64,000 nucleotides of DNA from Piscicola geometra (Eukaryota > Annelida > Clitellata > Hirudinida > Piscicolidae), in NCBI GenBank assembly GCA_943735955.1, contig OX030964.1, positions 6,721,997 to 6,785,996 of the forward strand. Reading direction: 5' to 3'. Positions 44,845-63,363 of this stretch are shown in pieces; the first letter of the stretch is position 1, and each line of letters opens with the position of its first letter. The notes beneath the pieces are model-generated. The model did no database searches, had not been told where the DNA came from, and saw only the letters and a list, made by a program, of their open reading frames with translations. The translations under genes were made by a program, and so were the position numbers.

Positions 44845-47800
44845 TTAATGCCTGTGCGGTAATGGAGGAGGAGGTGGGAAGGGGAAGTCAAACGTGTGGG
44901 TGTGTTCAGAGGGGGGTGGAGGCAGAGGGGGTGAGAAGGGAGGGAGGGGCGTTTTGAAGGGGGGTCGTTTGTTCGTGAAGGGGGTTACTTTTGATGGGCC
45001 AAGTGGAGAAGTTGATTTGGAGATGTTTTTGGGGAAGATAGGTGGTGGTGGGATGTAGGTGAATGTGGGCGACTTAACAGTGGTTGATCCAGATTGAAAA
45101 GGGAGATTTTTGTTGCTGGTCATTGGTTTCTCGAAGTGGTTTGGGCGTTGTTTAGTGGTGGGTTTGAGGAGCTGTGGCGAAGGGGTGATCGTGTGGTGGT
45201 GATACTGATTGCCTGCGGAGTTTCGGTTGAGAACTTGGTCGACTTCACTGCCATTCAAATAGGTATCTGAATGCTGGTTGGTTGATGAAGCAAAGGAGTG
45301 AGGAGGTGGTACTGATGATGATGATGGATGGGGTTTTGATGGTGATGATGATGGAGATGGTATTGATGATGATGATGGATGTTGGAGGAAAGTAGTTTTA
45401 TGAGTATCTCTGTTTGTATGCTGGTTCATCATGCTATCTCTGGTCTTGTTAGTGGCGGGATGAATTGGCTTTGTAATTACCGCAGAAGTCTTTTTCTTGA
45501 TGAGAGTTTCGATCTCAGCACTGTTCAAGTACTCATCCTGCTTGAGATTCTCACACGAACCCGCTCTACGCTTCAGTTGGCTCATCAGAATGCTGTTGTG
45601 CTTGTTGTTGTTGTTGGGACTTTTTATGTAGTTGTAGTTGTGGTTCGAGTTGTTAGCTATGTTGTAGTTGTTAATTCCCATGGAATGATTATAGTTGTTG
45701 TTTGTAACCTGGCTTCTATTCGCGTTAACATCGCTGCTTAAAAGCGACTTGTAGTTGAGCGACAGCGGTCGGACGACGTCCGCTTCATCGCACGCCTCTG
45801 GGATGGTTCGACCGATGATTGCGCCGATGAGCTCCGATCGATTGTGGATCTTGAGCGGCGTGTGCAGGTCTCTGAGCGATGAAGTAGGCGTGGTGGAGTG
45901 GGAGATGTGGGGGTTGGGAGGCATCTCAGAGGCCTTGGTCCAGGAAGATGGTCTAGAGTCGTTGTTCAGATCGAACTCGAATTGTTGGTCTGCAGAGCCT
46001 GGTTGGGTGAGCATTGAAATGGGTTGTTTCGATGGAAAATATCTGACGCACTATTACGGCAATGATCATCAACACCACTCAAAATCACTTTTGAATTCAA
46101 AATAATCTTTTCTTAGAACGGCTAAGATCCATACCACCATTATCATTATCATCAGGATCGCCAACATCATCATCACCAACACCACCACTTCCAACATCAC
46201 CACCAACACCACCACCAACACCACCACCAACATCACCACCAACATCACCACCACTACCAACAACACCACCAACATCACCACCAACATCACCACCAACATC
46301 ACCACCAACATCATCACCCCTATCACTATCCCCAACAAAACCACCCCAATCACTCACCAGTGCTATTCTCTTCACTTTCAAAACTCCTCACAGACGGGTT
46401 GACATCGCCTGTGACCGAACAGTTGAGATTCGAGACCGACTGGTGGAGGTAGGGCGACGACAGAGAAAGCTTCTTGAACTTCATCGTGGCCAGGCTGCCG
46501 TGACTGCGCCTACGTAGCGTTGATCGGCTCTTGTCGTTGTACGCTGGTGGTTCCTTTATGGGCGCTGTTGCAGTAGATGGGGTGGATGTGTTGGTTGCGG
46601 TGATGATGATGGTGATTATTATTACTATTTAAAAGCTAATTTAAAGGAAACGGATGTTACACCAGTTACTCGTGATTGTATAATTAAATTAAATTACAAT
46701 ATAACGATTAAAAAAAAGTTATAGTTATCAGTTGTGCTATAATTTATGTTGCAAAAGTTATGTGTTATAAGTTATGTGTTATAAGTTATGTATTATAAGT
46801 TATGTGTTATAAGTTATGTGTTATAAGTTATGTGTTATAAGTTATGTGTTATAAGTTATGTGTTATAAGTTATGTGTTATAAGTTATGTGTTATAAGTTA
46901 TGTGTTATAGGTCATGTGTTATAAGTTATGTGATATAGGTCATGTGTTATAAGTTATGTGTTATAGGTTATGTGTTATAAGATACGTAACAGTCATGCAC
47001 AAGTCACAACAAGTTGCTCACTGGCATCTTGTGGAGAGTGTGCAGAGATGAGTTGGTGCATGTGGGGCAGGTTGTAGAAGGAGGCGAGGTCAAGTGGAGT
47101 CTGGTTGAGAAGGTTGCAGGTGTCCTTATCTGCCCCTCTAAATAACAACATCCTAGCGCTTTCCAGCTGGTGTGGTGGTTTGATTATATATGACATGTAG
47201 AAAAATTAGAAGAAGTGAATGGAAAGTTGATTGAAAGATCATCATCGTCACCACCATCATAATCGTCATAATCATCATCACGGTCATCATCATCATCATT
47301 CTCATTCTCATCCCAACAAACACATTAATTCCCATCATCAACATCACAACCACCATCATCACCACCACTACCACCATCATCATCATCACCTGTTGGTTTC
47401 TGACGGCGAGATGCAAGGGTGTGTTTCCGTGGAGGTCACGTGAGTTGACGTCTGCCCCGTAGGAAGTCAAGAGGTCAATGTGTGAGGTCTTGCCTAGTTG
47501 ACTTGCCTGTGTGGTGTTGCAGTGTCGTGTTGTTGGGTTGTTTGTGTTTGTATTTGGTTGTTGGTGTTCTTGTTGGTGTTCTTGTTGTAGAATTAGTTGA
47601 TGCCTTATCAGCATTAAAATAGCATAAAAATAGTCTTTCATTATGAATAGCACACCAATATAAGAGCACACCAATATAAGAGCACACCAATGTAAGATCA
47701 CACCAATATAAGAGCACACCAATATAAGAGCACACCAAGCTTAAGCACAACGTCAATAAAGCAACAAACCACCAACACCAAAAACTACCCCACCTGATGG

Positions 47801-50597
47801 AGTTCAGTCATTCCATGTTCATCGACACTTCCGAGTAGGGCGTAATCTCTTAGCAGAGTTTCAGCGCATTGTGCACTTCTGTTGGTGAGGATGCAGTGGT
47901 AGAGCGGTGTCAAGGCGTCCTTGTCCTTGTAGTTGGGACTTGCTCCTAGACTCAAGAGGGTCTGTAGTGATGGTTGCAGTGTTGATGATTCTTTCATTCT
48001 TTTTAACTTCCTTTTTATTCCATTTTTTCTTCTATCGCCCTCTATTTGATCATTACCTATCACTAAAGCCTCCTGCATACCCGCCCATCGCATTAACACG
48101 CACCCACCAACCTTGATAAAAACCCACCCATCCATCGCACCAACACCTACCTTTTCCGACAAACACCCACCCACCTTGATAAATACCCTACCATCGGAGC
48201 ACCAAACCCCCCTCCCGCTCACCTGTATCGCCTTGAAACTTTCCATCGAGGCAGCCACGTGAAGGGCGGTGAGGGATCGTTGGTTTCTGAGATCCAGATG
48301 CGCTCCCCTGCCCACCAAGGCGTACAACATCTCACTGGGTTCTGTGAGACCTGCTGCTATCGTCATGGCACACTCTTGACAGGGTGGGGCGGTGATGATG
48401 ATGGCGACGATGGTGGTGATGATAGTGTTTTTGGTGGTAGTGGTAGTGGTTTAAAGAATTACATTTTCTGTTGAATAACGGGATTAGTTTGTAAAATAAA
48501 CCTCAAACAGTTAAATTTGTAGCTTAAAAGCGTAACTCTTGAACGTCCTCACCTCCCTTTTCGGTCTCAACGAAGTTTGGATCGATGCCTCGGTCCAGTA
48601 ACTTTGAAACCTTCTTGACCGAGTTCAATTGCACCAGTTGGATCAGTCTTTTACGGGATGCCTGAAGGATGGATAGATGGATGGATGCATGGATGCATGT
48701 ATAGTTGAATGGATGAATGGATGGAAGGATGAAGGGATAGATGTATGGATGGGAGGATGGAGGGGTAGATGCATGGATGGATAGATGAACAAATAACTGA
48801 AGGGAAGGTTGGATGAGTCAAAGCAACCTTCGAGTTGACTTCAGAAAGTTTTCGCTTGTCCATCTTCACCAACTTGTAAATTCGTTTCTTAGCGATCATC
48901 TGACGAGAGAGCAATCGTTACTTGATAAGCGTTACTCGTTGGTCTATCATAAGAGACCATGACCTAGACTAATTGACTTGTTTGGAAGATATCTTCTCAA
49001 TGCAAAGTAACTGTCTATAACGAAGTTTTAAATGTCTGATTGTGAAATTACAATGACTGGGGTCAATGCCGTGTTTGAACTACAATGATTTCGGCCGATT
49101 TAGTGTTAAAGTCGAGAATAACTAAGTGTGTTCAAATAGTAATAGTAATAATAATAATAATAATAATAACTTTAATAACAGTAGAAAGAATTCAAAAAAA
49201 CATAGTTTTCATAAATCTTACGATCACTTCGATTATAAATCACAATCATTATTACTATCACCACCATAATCATCACCACCATCATCATCACAACCCTTAT
49301 CACCACCATCATCACCACCACCACCATCATCATCATCATCACCTGAAGGGTACATCCATCTTGCAAGCAGTACTCTTTGAGCATCCTTTCTGAGTCAAGA
49401 AACTTGGCTGCCTTGAAGGGAGTTGGTGGCTGGTAGAAGTCGTGGTTCAGGCCGTCTTTCAGCCCCTGTGTTGTTGTTGTAGTGGTGGTAGTGGTAGTAG
49501 TTGTGGTGGTAGTTGTTGTTGTGGTGGTAGTTGTTGTGGTGGTAGTTGTTGGTGTGGTGGTAGTTGTTGTAGTGGTGGTGGTTGTTGTTGTTGTTGTGGT
49601 GTTAGTTGTTGTTGTGGTGGTAGTTGTTGTAGTGGTGGTAGTTGTTGTAGTGGAGGTAGTTGTTGTTGTTGTGGTGGTAGTTGTTGTGGTGGTAGTTGTT
49701 GTAGTGGTGGTAGTTGTTGTAGTGGTGGTAGTTGTTGTCGTGGTGTTAGTTGTTGTTGTGGTGGTAGTTGTTGTAGTGGTGGTAGTTGTTGTGGTGGTGG
49801 TAGTTGTTGTTGTGTTGTTAGTTGTTATTGTGGTGGTAGTTGTTATTGTTAAAGAATTGTTTCGATGATGTTTTATTAGGTTTTAGCTGTTGTTGGTGTA
49901 ATTTTAGTTGTTGTGGTAGTAGTGGTTCTTCTGTAAATAATTAGCGTGGCATAGGTGGTTTATGTTGTTGGGGGAGAAGTCGTGTTAGTGAGCTATTGTT
50001 GTAAAAATCTACAATTTACTTTTAGTTTATTTTCGAATAATCTAAAACTCCTAAATAGGACAGAAAGGACCTCACATTTTGAGTTTTTTTACTACTAACA
50101 ATTTAAGAAACCGTGGTGTAAGGTATAGACTACTAAGGTATTTGGTACTACTAACGTTGGCTATGGAGTTGAGAATGATCTGCTTGATGTCCCACAAGAG
50201 GTCATCTTGGTTGAGGTTGAGGTTGACCTGTCGGTGTGGTTGGGATGGGCTGATGTGACTGATGGTTGAGGGGGTGGGTTGGTGGTTTAGCGGTAATGTG
50301 GTGGGATGATGGGCTAATGGTTTAGTAATGGGATGGTGATGGGTTGATGATGATGTGGTGGGATGGTGATGGGTTGATGGTGATTTGGGGATATAATTGT
50401 GAAGATGAAAATATGAACGGTGAATCCAGTGATGGTGGCAATGATGATGATGATTGTGAAGATGGCGGTGATGATGATGATGATTGTGAAGATGGCGGTG
50501 ATGATGATGATGATGATTGTGAAGATGGCGGTGATGATGATGATACCTTGATGGATAGCTCCGGTATTTCCAGGTTAACATTGACGACGTCATGCAT
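44845..50597 (-). CDS. SHANK-like scaffold protein lacking SH3, PDZ and SAM domains
   Basis: Eleven exons fit in phase: 50547-50597, 50156-50227, 49343-49465, 48828-48899, 48553-48661, about 48223-48374, 47794-47961, 47390-47506, 47022-47166, 46358-46564 and 44845-45998. About 789 residues. The N-terminus matches the SHANK SPN domain (NQDDLLWDIKQIILNSIAN; GLNHDFYQPPTPFKAAKFLD; KKRIYKLVKMDKRKLSEVNS). About six ankyrin repeats follow (SKLLDRGIDPNF, GRGAHLDLRNQRSLTALHVA, GASPNYKDKDALTPLY, GADVNSRDLHGNTPLHLA, FRGADKDTCNLLNQTPLDLA). Exon 10 has SHANK-like RSTLRRRSHGS. The last exon is a 384-residue Ser/Asn/Pro-rich tail ending PPPPPLPHRH. SHANK proteins scaffold postsynaptic densities and bind actin regulators. 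The usual SH3-PDZ-SAM half is absent, and TYW1 starts 421 bp beyond the stop. Confidence 0.88.
46757..46980 (+). repeat. 14-bp tandem repeat in a SHANK-like intron
   Basis: About 16 copies of TTATGTGTTATAAG with minor changes, next to the donor of the last ankyrin exon (47022). Confidence 0.95.
49470..49855 (+). repeat. GTT/GTG/GTA-rich repeat in a SHANK-like intron
   Basis: Degenerate array of units such as GTTGTAGTGGTGGTA, about 385 bp, starting next to the acceptor of the third SHANK-like exon. It gives poly-Val and Cys/Gly-rich frames that are not coding. Confidence 0.95.
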
Positions 50598-51403
50598 GGT
50601 TGGAGCGGAGGAAAAAGAAAGAGGGAAGTGAAAGAAGAAGTAATGGAACTGGTAGAAAGTGTGTAAAGTTTACGAAAGATTCTAGTGGAAGAAAAATTTA
50701 ACAGTTCGAATAGTAAACTGGAAGTATTATTTTTATTAAGAATTACTTTATGAAAAAATTATTTCAAATAAGTATTTTCTGTTAAAAAAACCGGCTTAAA
50801 AATCTTCAGATCCAAAATATATATCCCTTGAGCCTTCACGACACATTACTTCTTCGAAAGTCTTTTCATCAGCCACATAACTTCTTTATAGGTAAAAAAT
50901 GAATAAAACTGCACAAACACAAAGAAATGCACAGCACTGAATGGCCAGATTAATGGTAGGATAGCGCTAGAATAGACAGGCAGACAATGCAACAAGTCGT
51001 GTTACAAGACCTTGCGTGATTTTGCATAATTTTTGAAGTTATTTATAACACTAATTTTTGTTTTTTTTTAATTTGAACCGTTAATTTATTACATACTTTC
51101 AGGCAATTGAATGAACACTGACATATTTATTGAGGTTAATGCAATTAAAACTAGGAACGAGGTACATATTAAAATGTTTTTAAATAGTTGAAATGATCAT
51201 CAAGAGCATCGATACATCATTATATTACTCATCATCATCATAACTACAATTGGTCCGCACCATTACCCCTACTAGCCCTTCAAACCACCCTCTCACACCA
51301 TTAACAAAGTCATCATCATAACTCTCCCACACCCTATCATCATAGTGTAATGACCATCACAATCAACATCATCACCACCCCCACCATCATAACCATAACC
51401 TCC

Positions 51404-51434
<31 letters not shown>

Positions 51435-51437
51435 CCG
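50598..51437. other. Spacer upstream of the SHANK-like gene
   Basis: 840 bp between the SHANK-like start codon and the SMARCD stop codon, both on the minus strand. Probably holds the SHANK-like promoter and the SMARCD 3' UTR. ATC/ACC-type low-complexity sequence occupies 51225-51440. Confidence 0.5.
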
Positions 51438-56767
<5,330 letters not shown>

Positions 56768-57086
56768 GATTAAAACGGCAATATTTCAGGTAGAATTTAG
56801 ATGAAGAAATAAATTCTATTATGATCGAGTAACAAAGAATCAAAATTCGGTTAAACTAAACGCAAAGTAATGAATTTAAAAAATGATATTTATTCATATG
56901 TGTATATTGATCCGGAATGAATCTCAAGTACTAATTTTTTCTGAAAAATTATAAACAGAACAGATCACATATTAATAGCCAATTTATTAACTAAAAAATC
57001 ATAAAAATCATGAGTTTTTTGAAAGATTATGAAACTATAGTCAAAGAGCTCCAGGCATTCCATGGTGATTGTGCACTTCGAAGGCA
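56768..57086. other. Spacer between SMARCD start and KIDINS220 stop
   Basis: 319 bp between two genes on the minus strand. It must carry the SMARCD promoter and 5' UTR as well as the KIDINS220 3' UTR. No TATA box seen. Confidence 0.6.
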
Positions 57087-60000
57087 TCACAGTGCAATTT
57101 GAATGAGACTGGAATCAGAATCACCGTCTCTTCCCTTGGAATCTTTCCTATGGAGTGTTTTTGATTTTTAATGAATAAAAATTATAAATAATAAATGAAT
57201 AATAAAATGAAGTAATTAATCTTGTATAAATTAATTGGAAACATGAAAATTGAATGATTTCATCGATTAATGAGGTTAATGATAACTTACTGGTTCGTTT
57301 CGATTTTCACAGTCAAAGGGGAAACAGAAGGAAAGTCTGGAAAACAAAATATTCGTAAAAGAACTTTTTAAAAAATAAAGCAAACATGAGTATCCATACA
57401 ATAGTTACATGATTATATATTCATACAATCCTCATCATTACCGGTTTTCAGAAGCATGGGACCACCCTCTGCGAGAGCATCAGGCTTGCTCTGTAATGGA
57501 AAAGTGTCGAAAATGAAGTTTGTAAAATTAAATTAAAATGAGGATTTTTATCAATGAAATGAACCCCGTTTCCTCACCAAAATCACCAATCAATCAATCA
57601 ACTAACCAATCAAACACCCCCAACCACCCATCCAACAAACCATTTAACCAACCAAACTAACTAAAATATCCTCAACCAGCCAAACCACCAACCGAACCTC
57701 CACCCCAACCACTGCAACAACTACCACCTCCAAGAGGGCATTCTTTCCTTTGAAGAAGTTCCCACTCTTGTTGGTGCTGGTGGCAACTGACCTTGCGACC
57801 TCTTCGGAGTCTGAGTCGCCGGAGTCTTGATCAGGCCCCATGAAGAAGACCCTGTCGCCCGCGTTGTTCATCTCCTCTGAGGCCTGTGTCGTGTTGTTGG
57901 TGGTGGTGTTGTATGTTGGTGTTGGCGTTGTTGGTGGTGTTTCAATTTGATGGTTGTTGGTGTTGTTGCATGCTGTTGGTGTTGTAGTTGTCATCCATAT
58001 CCACATAACCCTAACCCATCACTACAACTAATTCCATCATCAAATCCTCATATAATAAAACCCCTCAGCATCACAACCCCCCACCATCACAACCACCCAT
58101 CATCACAACCTCCCACCATCACAACCCCCACCATCACAACCCCCATCATCACAACCCCCCATCATCACAACCCCCATCCCTCCTATCCCAACCTCTCTGG
58201 ACAGATGCTTGGAGGTGGATGGGATGGGGGAGTTCTTGGAGTCCTCTTCAGGGATGGGCGATATACTGGTTCTACCCACGTCCACCTCATCATCGTCATC
58301 ATCACCACCCTCCCCCCCTACCGCCTCTACTATGTTTAACAGCGCTTCTGTTTCAATCAGTACCTTGGTGTGGTGTCATTTGTATCGTTTAACTAATACA
58401 TTTTTTAGTCATTAAATATTAATACAAAAATAGTAAACTAATTAATGAGAATTCATTAAACTACTATTTTTTAAGTAACTAAAATATAATAAATATTAAT
58501 AATTAATTAGCTTATTTATGATAATACCTCATCTGAAATGCTATCGTCAAGTCGATTAAATGATTCTGCTTGTTGTAGCATTTGTTGGCTGAGTTGCTGT
58601 TGTTGCTGTTGCTGTTGTTGATACTGTTGTTGTTGAAACTGATGTTGTTGTTGCTGTTCAAATTGTTGTTCAAATTGTTGTTGTTGTTGTTGGAAAGGCT
58701 GATGGTCTATTGGTTGTTGGTGTTGAGATTGTTGTTGAGGCTGAAAGACTGGTTGGAACTTGGGTTGTTGTTCTTGTTGGTAGTTTTGCAGTTTGTTTTG
58801 TTGTTGTTGTCGTCGTTGTTGTTTGATGTGACTGTAACTGTTCGTTAGAGGTGTGGAGATGGTGGCTTCAAAGCTGCCCCTGCCACTACTGCTGCAGGGG
58901 TTGGAAATTGATTTTAAAGTTAATTTGAGTTAGGATAGTGAATTTGTTTTGCTAGTTCAATCTTTGAAAAATCACTCACATCACCCCATTACCCACTCAT
59001 ATTTTCTCCCCCATCCCCTTACCTACCCACCCACCCAGCCAGCCAAAACCATCTACCTTTCAAGCCACCTATCTATCTACCCAGCCACCTACACACTCAC
59101 TTATTCACCCCCTTCCCACCCATCCACCTCCCCACCCCCTTTTCACCCATCAACCTACCCACCCACCCACCTAGCTTCTTCCAATTCCGAAGAGACAGAG
59201 TTCTTTCGGAGATTGACTCCCTTCCTCCGACACTCAATCACCCTCTTGAACAGTTCCCAGTCGCCAAACCTTTTTAAGAATTATTTTGCGCTATAAAAAT
59301 TGTTGAAAACAGTCAAGGGTTAAGAATGATGGTGAATTGTTTGAATACGATACAATACAATGAAATAAAATGTAATGAAATAAAAAAAATACAATACAAT
59401 AAATACAATTCAACAAAATAAAGTACACGACAATACAATACAATAAAATACAATAAAATAAAATTGAACACAATAAAATACAATTCAATGCAATTTAATG
59501 CAATGAAATACAATGCAATGAAATACAATTCAATGCAATTCAATGCAATAAAACACGGCCTAAAAAGCCTCTTGGTAACCAACGGCAAGTACTCTGTACA
59601 TAGACTTGTAATTCGCTAGAAGGGGCTCACTTCATCGAGAGTTCGACCTTGAGTTCGCCAAGGTCACAGACGGAAAGGACCATGCCGTTGATGTTGTTGG
59701 AGGTGAGTTGCTGTGTGTACTGGTGGCAGACCGAGTGGTTGATGCCGTCGATGCCGCGCAGAAGCTCGCAAACCTCTGGGCAAGTCAGCTTCTCGAGTGG
59801 TTTGCTTCGTATGGCGTTCTGTCGTTGAGAGAGGTTTTGGTGGTGGTTGTGGATGGTGGTGGTCAGATGGTTGGTGGTGGTGATGGTGGTAGTTGTGGTT
59901 GAATGATGGATTACATTGGTGGTAGTTGTGGTTGAATGATGGATTACATTGGTGGTAGCTGTGGTTGAATGATGGATTACATTGGTGGTGTTTGTGGTGA

Positions 60001-63000
60001 TGATGATGATGATGGTGGTGGTGGGAGTAGTGTTGGATGTAGTTAGGAAATTCATAATAGAGAGGGTGATTGTAGTGATGGTGGTAGTGATTGTAGTTGG
60101 AGTGATGCTGGTAGTGATTGTAGTTGGAGTGATGGTGGTAGTGTTGTAGTTGGAGTGATGGTGGTAGTGATTGTAGTTGGAGTGATGTTGGTAGTGATTG
60201 TAGTTGGAAAAACAACAACAAAGACAACAACAACAAAAGTACCAACCCTGAGGTTCAGAAGAGGCGCGAAACTCTTGGCTTCTAGGGTGCTTGGCGGGTT
60301 GGATGATGTAGGAGGGAGGAGGGAGGGGGAAAGGGGGGTGGGAAGACAGAAGTAGGGGGAGTAGCCGGTGGGAGGGTATATGGGGAAGGTGTGCTGTAAT
60401 CTGTGAGTGGGGGAGGAGTGGGAAGGGAGAGAATAAAATTATTAATTTAGCTATATTTTAATTATTTAATAAGTAATCAATATAATAAAAAATATGAAAA
60501 TTAAAAATATTATTTTTTTTAAATATTTAAAATTAAAATTAAATTAAATATGTTTAGTTTCTAAAAAACGTACACATTATTTCTTTTTTGGCTTTGCCAG
60601 TTTCTGTTATCCACTCCTGTTCCATACAACTCTCCACCCATCATCCTCTTTTCACTGTTCTGCTGCAGTTCTGTACATATGGGATGCGTGCATGCATGGA
60701 TCAACGTATGCATGCATGCATGGATTAACGTATGCATGCATGCATGGATTAACGTATGCATGCATGCATGGATTAACGTATGCATGCATGCATGGATTAA
60801 CGTATGCATGCATGCATGGATTAACGTATGCATGCATGCGTGGATGCATGGAAGAATGAATGAGTGGATAGACGTATGAATGGATGAGTAGATGGATGCA
60901 TGAACGAATGCATAGATGGATGAAGATTTGAAAACATTTATATATATTTTAATTTTCCACTAATTTTTCACCTTAACTAAATTTTTAAAATATATCAACG
61001 TCCACACTCTTCCTTACCACCCACGCTTCCCACCCCACCCCCAACCATCCCCCCCCCACCACCACCAACCACACCGACCCTTGATCAGCTTCCGGAGGTA
61101 GGGGTCGATATTGATGGTACACGGCAGGAAACGTCTGATGTCCGAGACGGTGATGCATGGCTGGTTGCTGGAGAGGAAGGCCTCAAGTTTTCGGACGTTC
61201 CGGTCTATCTCCACCAGAGGGTCCATGTCACGTGACGAAGGAATTCTGTCTTTGACGCTGTTGGATGGGATTGAGGGATGGAGGGGTGGATGGGATTGAG
61301 GGATGGAGGGGTGGATGGGATCGAAGGATGGAGGGGTGGATGGGATTGAGGGATGGAGGGGTGGATGGGATTGAGGGATGGAGGGGTGGATGGGATTGAA
61401 AGATGGAGGGATGGATGGGATTGAGGGATGGAGGGGTGGATGAGATTGAAAGATGGAGGGGTGGATGGGATTGAAGGATGGAGGGATGGATGGGGTTGAA
61501 GGATGGAGGGGTGGATGGGATTGAGGGATGGAGGGGTGGATGAGATTGAGGGATGGAGGGGTGGATGGGATTGAGGGATGGAGGGGTGGATGGGATTGAG
61601 GGATGGAGAGGTGGATGGGATTGAGGGATGGAGGGGTGGATGGGATTGAGGGATGGAGGGGTGGATGGGATCGAAGGATGGAGGGGTGGATGGGATTGAG
61701 GGATGGAGGGGTGGATGGGATGGAGGGGTGGATGGGATTGAGGGATGGAGGGGTGGATGGTATTGAGGGATGGAGGGGTGGATGGGATTGAGGGATGGAG
61801 GGGTGGATGAGATTGAGGGATGGAGGGGTGGATGGTATTGAGGGATGGAGGGGTGGATGGTATTGAGGGATGGAGGGGTGGATGGGATTGAGGGATGGAG
61901 GGGTGGATGAGATTGAGGGATGGAGGGGTGGATGGGATCGAAGGATGGAGGGGTGGATGAGATTGAGGGATGGAGGGGTGGATGGGATTGAGGGATGGAG
62001 GGGTGGATGAGATTGAGGGATGGAGGGGTGGATAGGATCGAAGGATGGAGGGGTGGATAGGATTGAGGGATGGAGGGGTGGATGAGATTGAGGGATGGAG
62101 GGGTGGATGGTATTGAGGGATGGAGGGGTGGATGGGATTGAGGGATGGAAGGGTGGATGAGATTGAGGGATGGAGGGGTGGATGGGATTGAGGGATGGAG
62201 GGGTGGATGGGATTGAGGGATGGAGGGGTGGATGGGATTGAAGGATGGAAGGGTGAATGGGTGAATTGGTTGGGGAATTGGACTGCTAGGTAGGGTAGAT
62301 TGATGGGATGAATGAGTGGATGAAGTAATGAAAAATAAATTAAAAGCAATTAAAAAAATACATTCGCGGGAAAAAATATAAATAACTCTCGATAAAATAA
62401 AAGCCAAAAGAGATGCACTCACGAACCGTTCATAGACGTTCTTGATGGAGAGAGAGCCGTCCATGTCCTCGTCCTCTGTCTGCATGATGACCCACGACAG
62501 GCGGTAAGGCCACTGCTCTGTCAGGTTGATCCACGAGACCAGTTTGTACCAGTTGAAGTCGACGCTGAACGAACGTAAGAGGCGACCTTTGTTCGTGTGG
62601 GTGGTTGGAAGTGTGGTTGTTCGTGTGGTTGTTTGTTCGTGTGGTTGTTTGTTTGTGTGGTTGTTTGTGTGGTTGTTTGTGTGGTTGTTTGTGGGGTTGT
62701 TTGTGTGGTTGTTTGTGTAGTTGTTTGTGTGGTTGTTTGTGTGGTTGTTTGTGTGGTTGTTTGTGTGGTTGTTCGTGTGGGTGGTTGGAGGCTTGTTTGT
62801 TTGTGTGGTTGTTTGTGGGGTTGTTTGTGGGGTTTGTGTGGTTTGATTGTGTGTGGTTTGTTTTTGAACATGTGGTTGTTGGTGCAATAGAGACATTTTT
62901 CATCAGTAAGAAGATGAATGGTAAAGCAAGTAAAAAGATTTGTTTTTTTAAAAAAAGTTAAAAAAATAAATTTGAAAACACTAAATAAAACAATCAAATA

Positions 63001-63312
63001 AAAAAATTGGAAAAAACAATCTATAAAACACACTAGTAAGGGCCAGAATGTTCATCAGTCGTTTCATACTCCTGGGGTTGATGTCGCTGAAGTAGGCGGT
63101 CTTATGGAGGCTTTTCGAGAGGTCGTAGATGGAGGGTTGTCGGATGAGGGAGGTGCTGTTGTTGAGCGGGATGCTGAGCTTCCTGCGACGTGCTTTCCCG
63201 CCCTTTCCCACGTCTGTGAGGCTGATCAACGAAGCGCCTGTTAAGCCCTGCGAGTCTTGTTTCTGTGTTTGTTTGTTTGTGTGTGTGTTTGTGTGGGGGA
63301 ATACAGTTTGTG

Positions 63313-63363
<51 letters not shown>

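Noticed and set aside
49442..49868. Cys/Gly/Ser-rich and poly-Val frames
   Set aside because: They come from a GTT/GTG/GTA repeat; the real SHANK-like exon in this area is on the other strand at 49343-49465.
58103..58339. Frames with Gly/Asp or Pro/Thr repeats at 58.0-58.3 kb
   Set aside because: They are intron low-complexity DNA or wrong-frame readings of a KIDINS220 exon.
60687..60845. Possible CRISPR array (regular repeats)
   Set aside because: Units are directly adjacent with no unique spacers, in a eukaryotic intron; ordinary tandem repeat. The same holds for the arrays at 46757, 53583 and 55425.
61205..62896. 563-codon and 373-codon minus-strand open frames rich in Pro, Ser and His
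   Set aside because: They are produced by a 26-bp tandem repeat plus neighbouring low-complexity DNA inside a KIDINS220 intron. Real KIDINS220 exons flank it and share a different phase.
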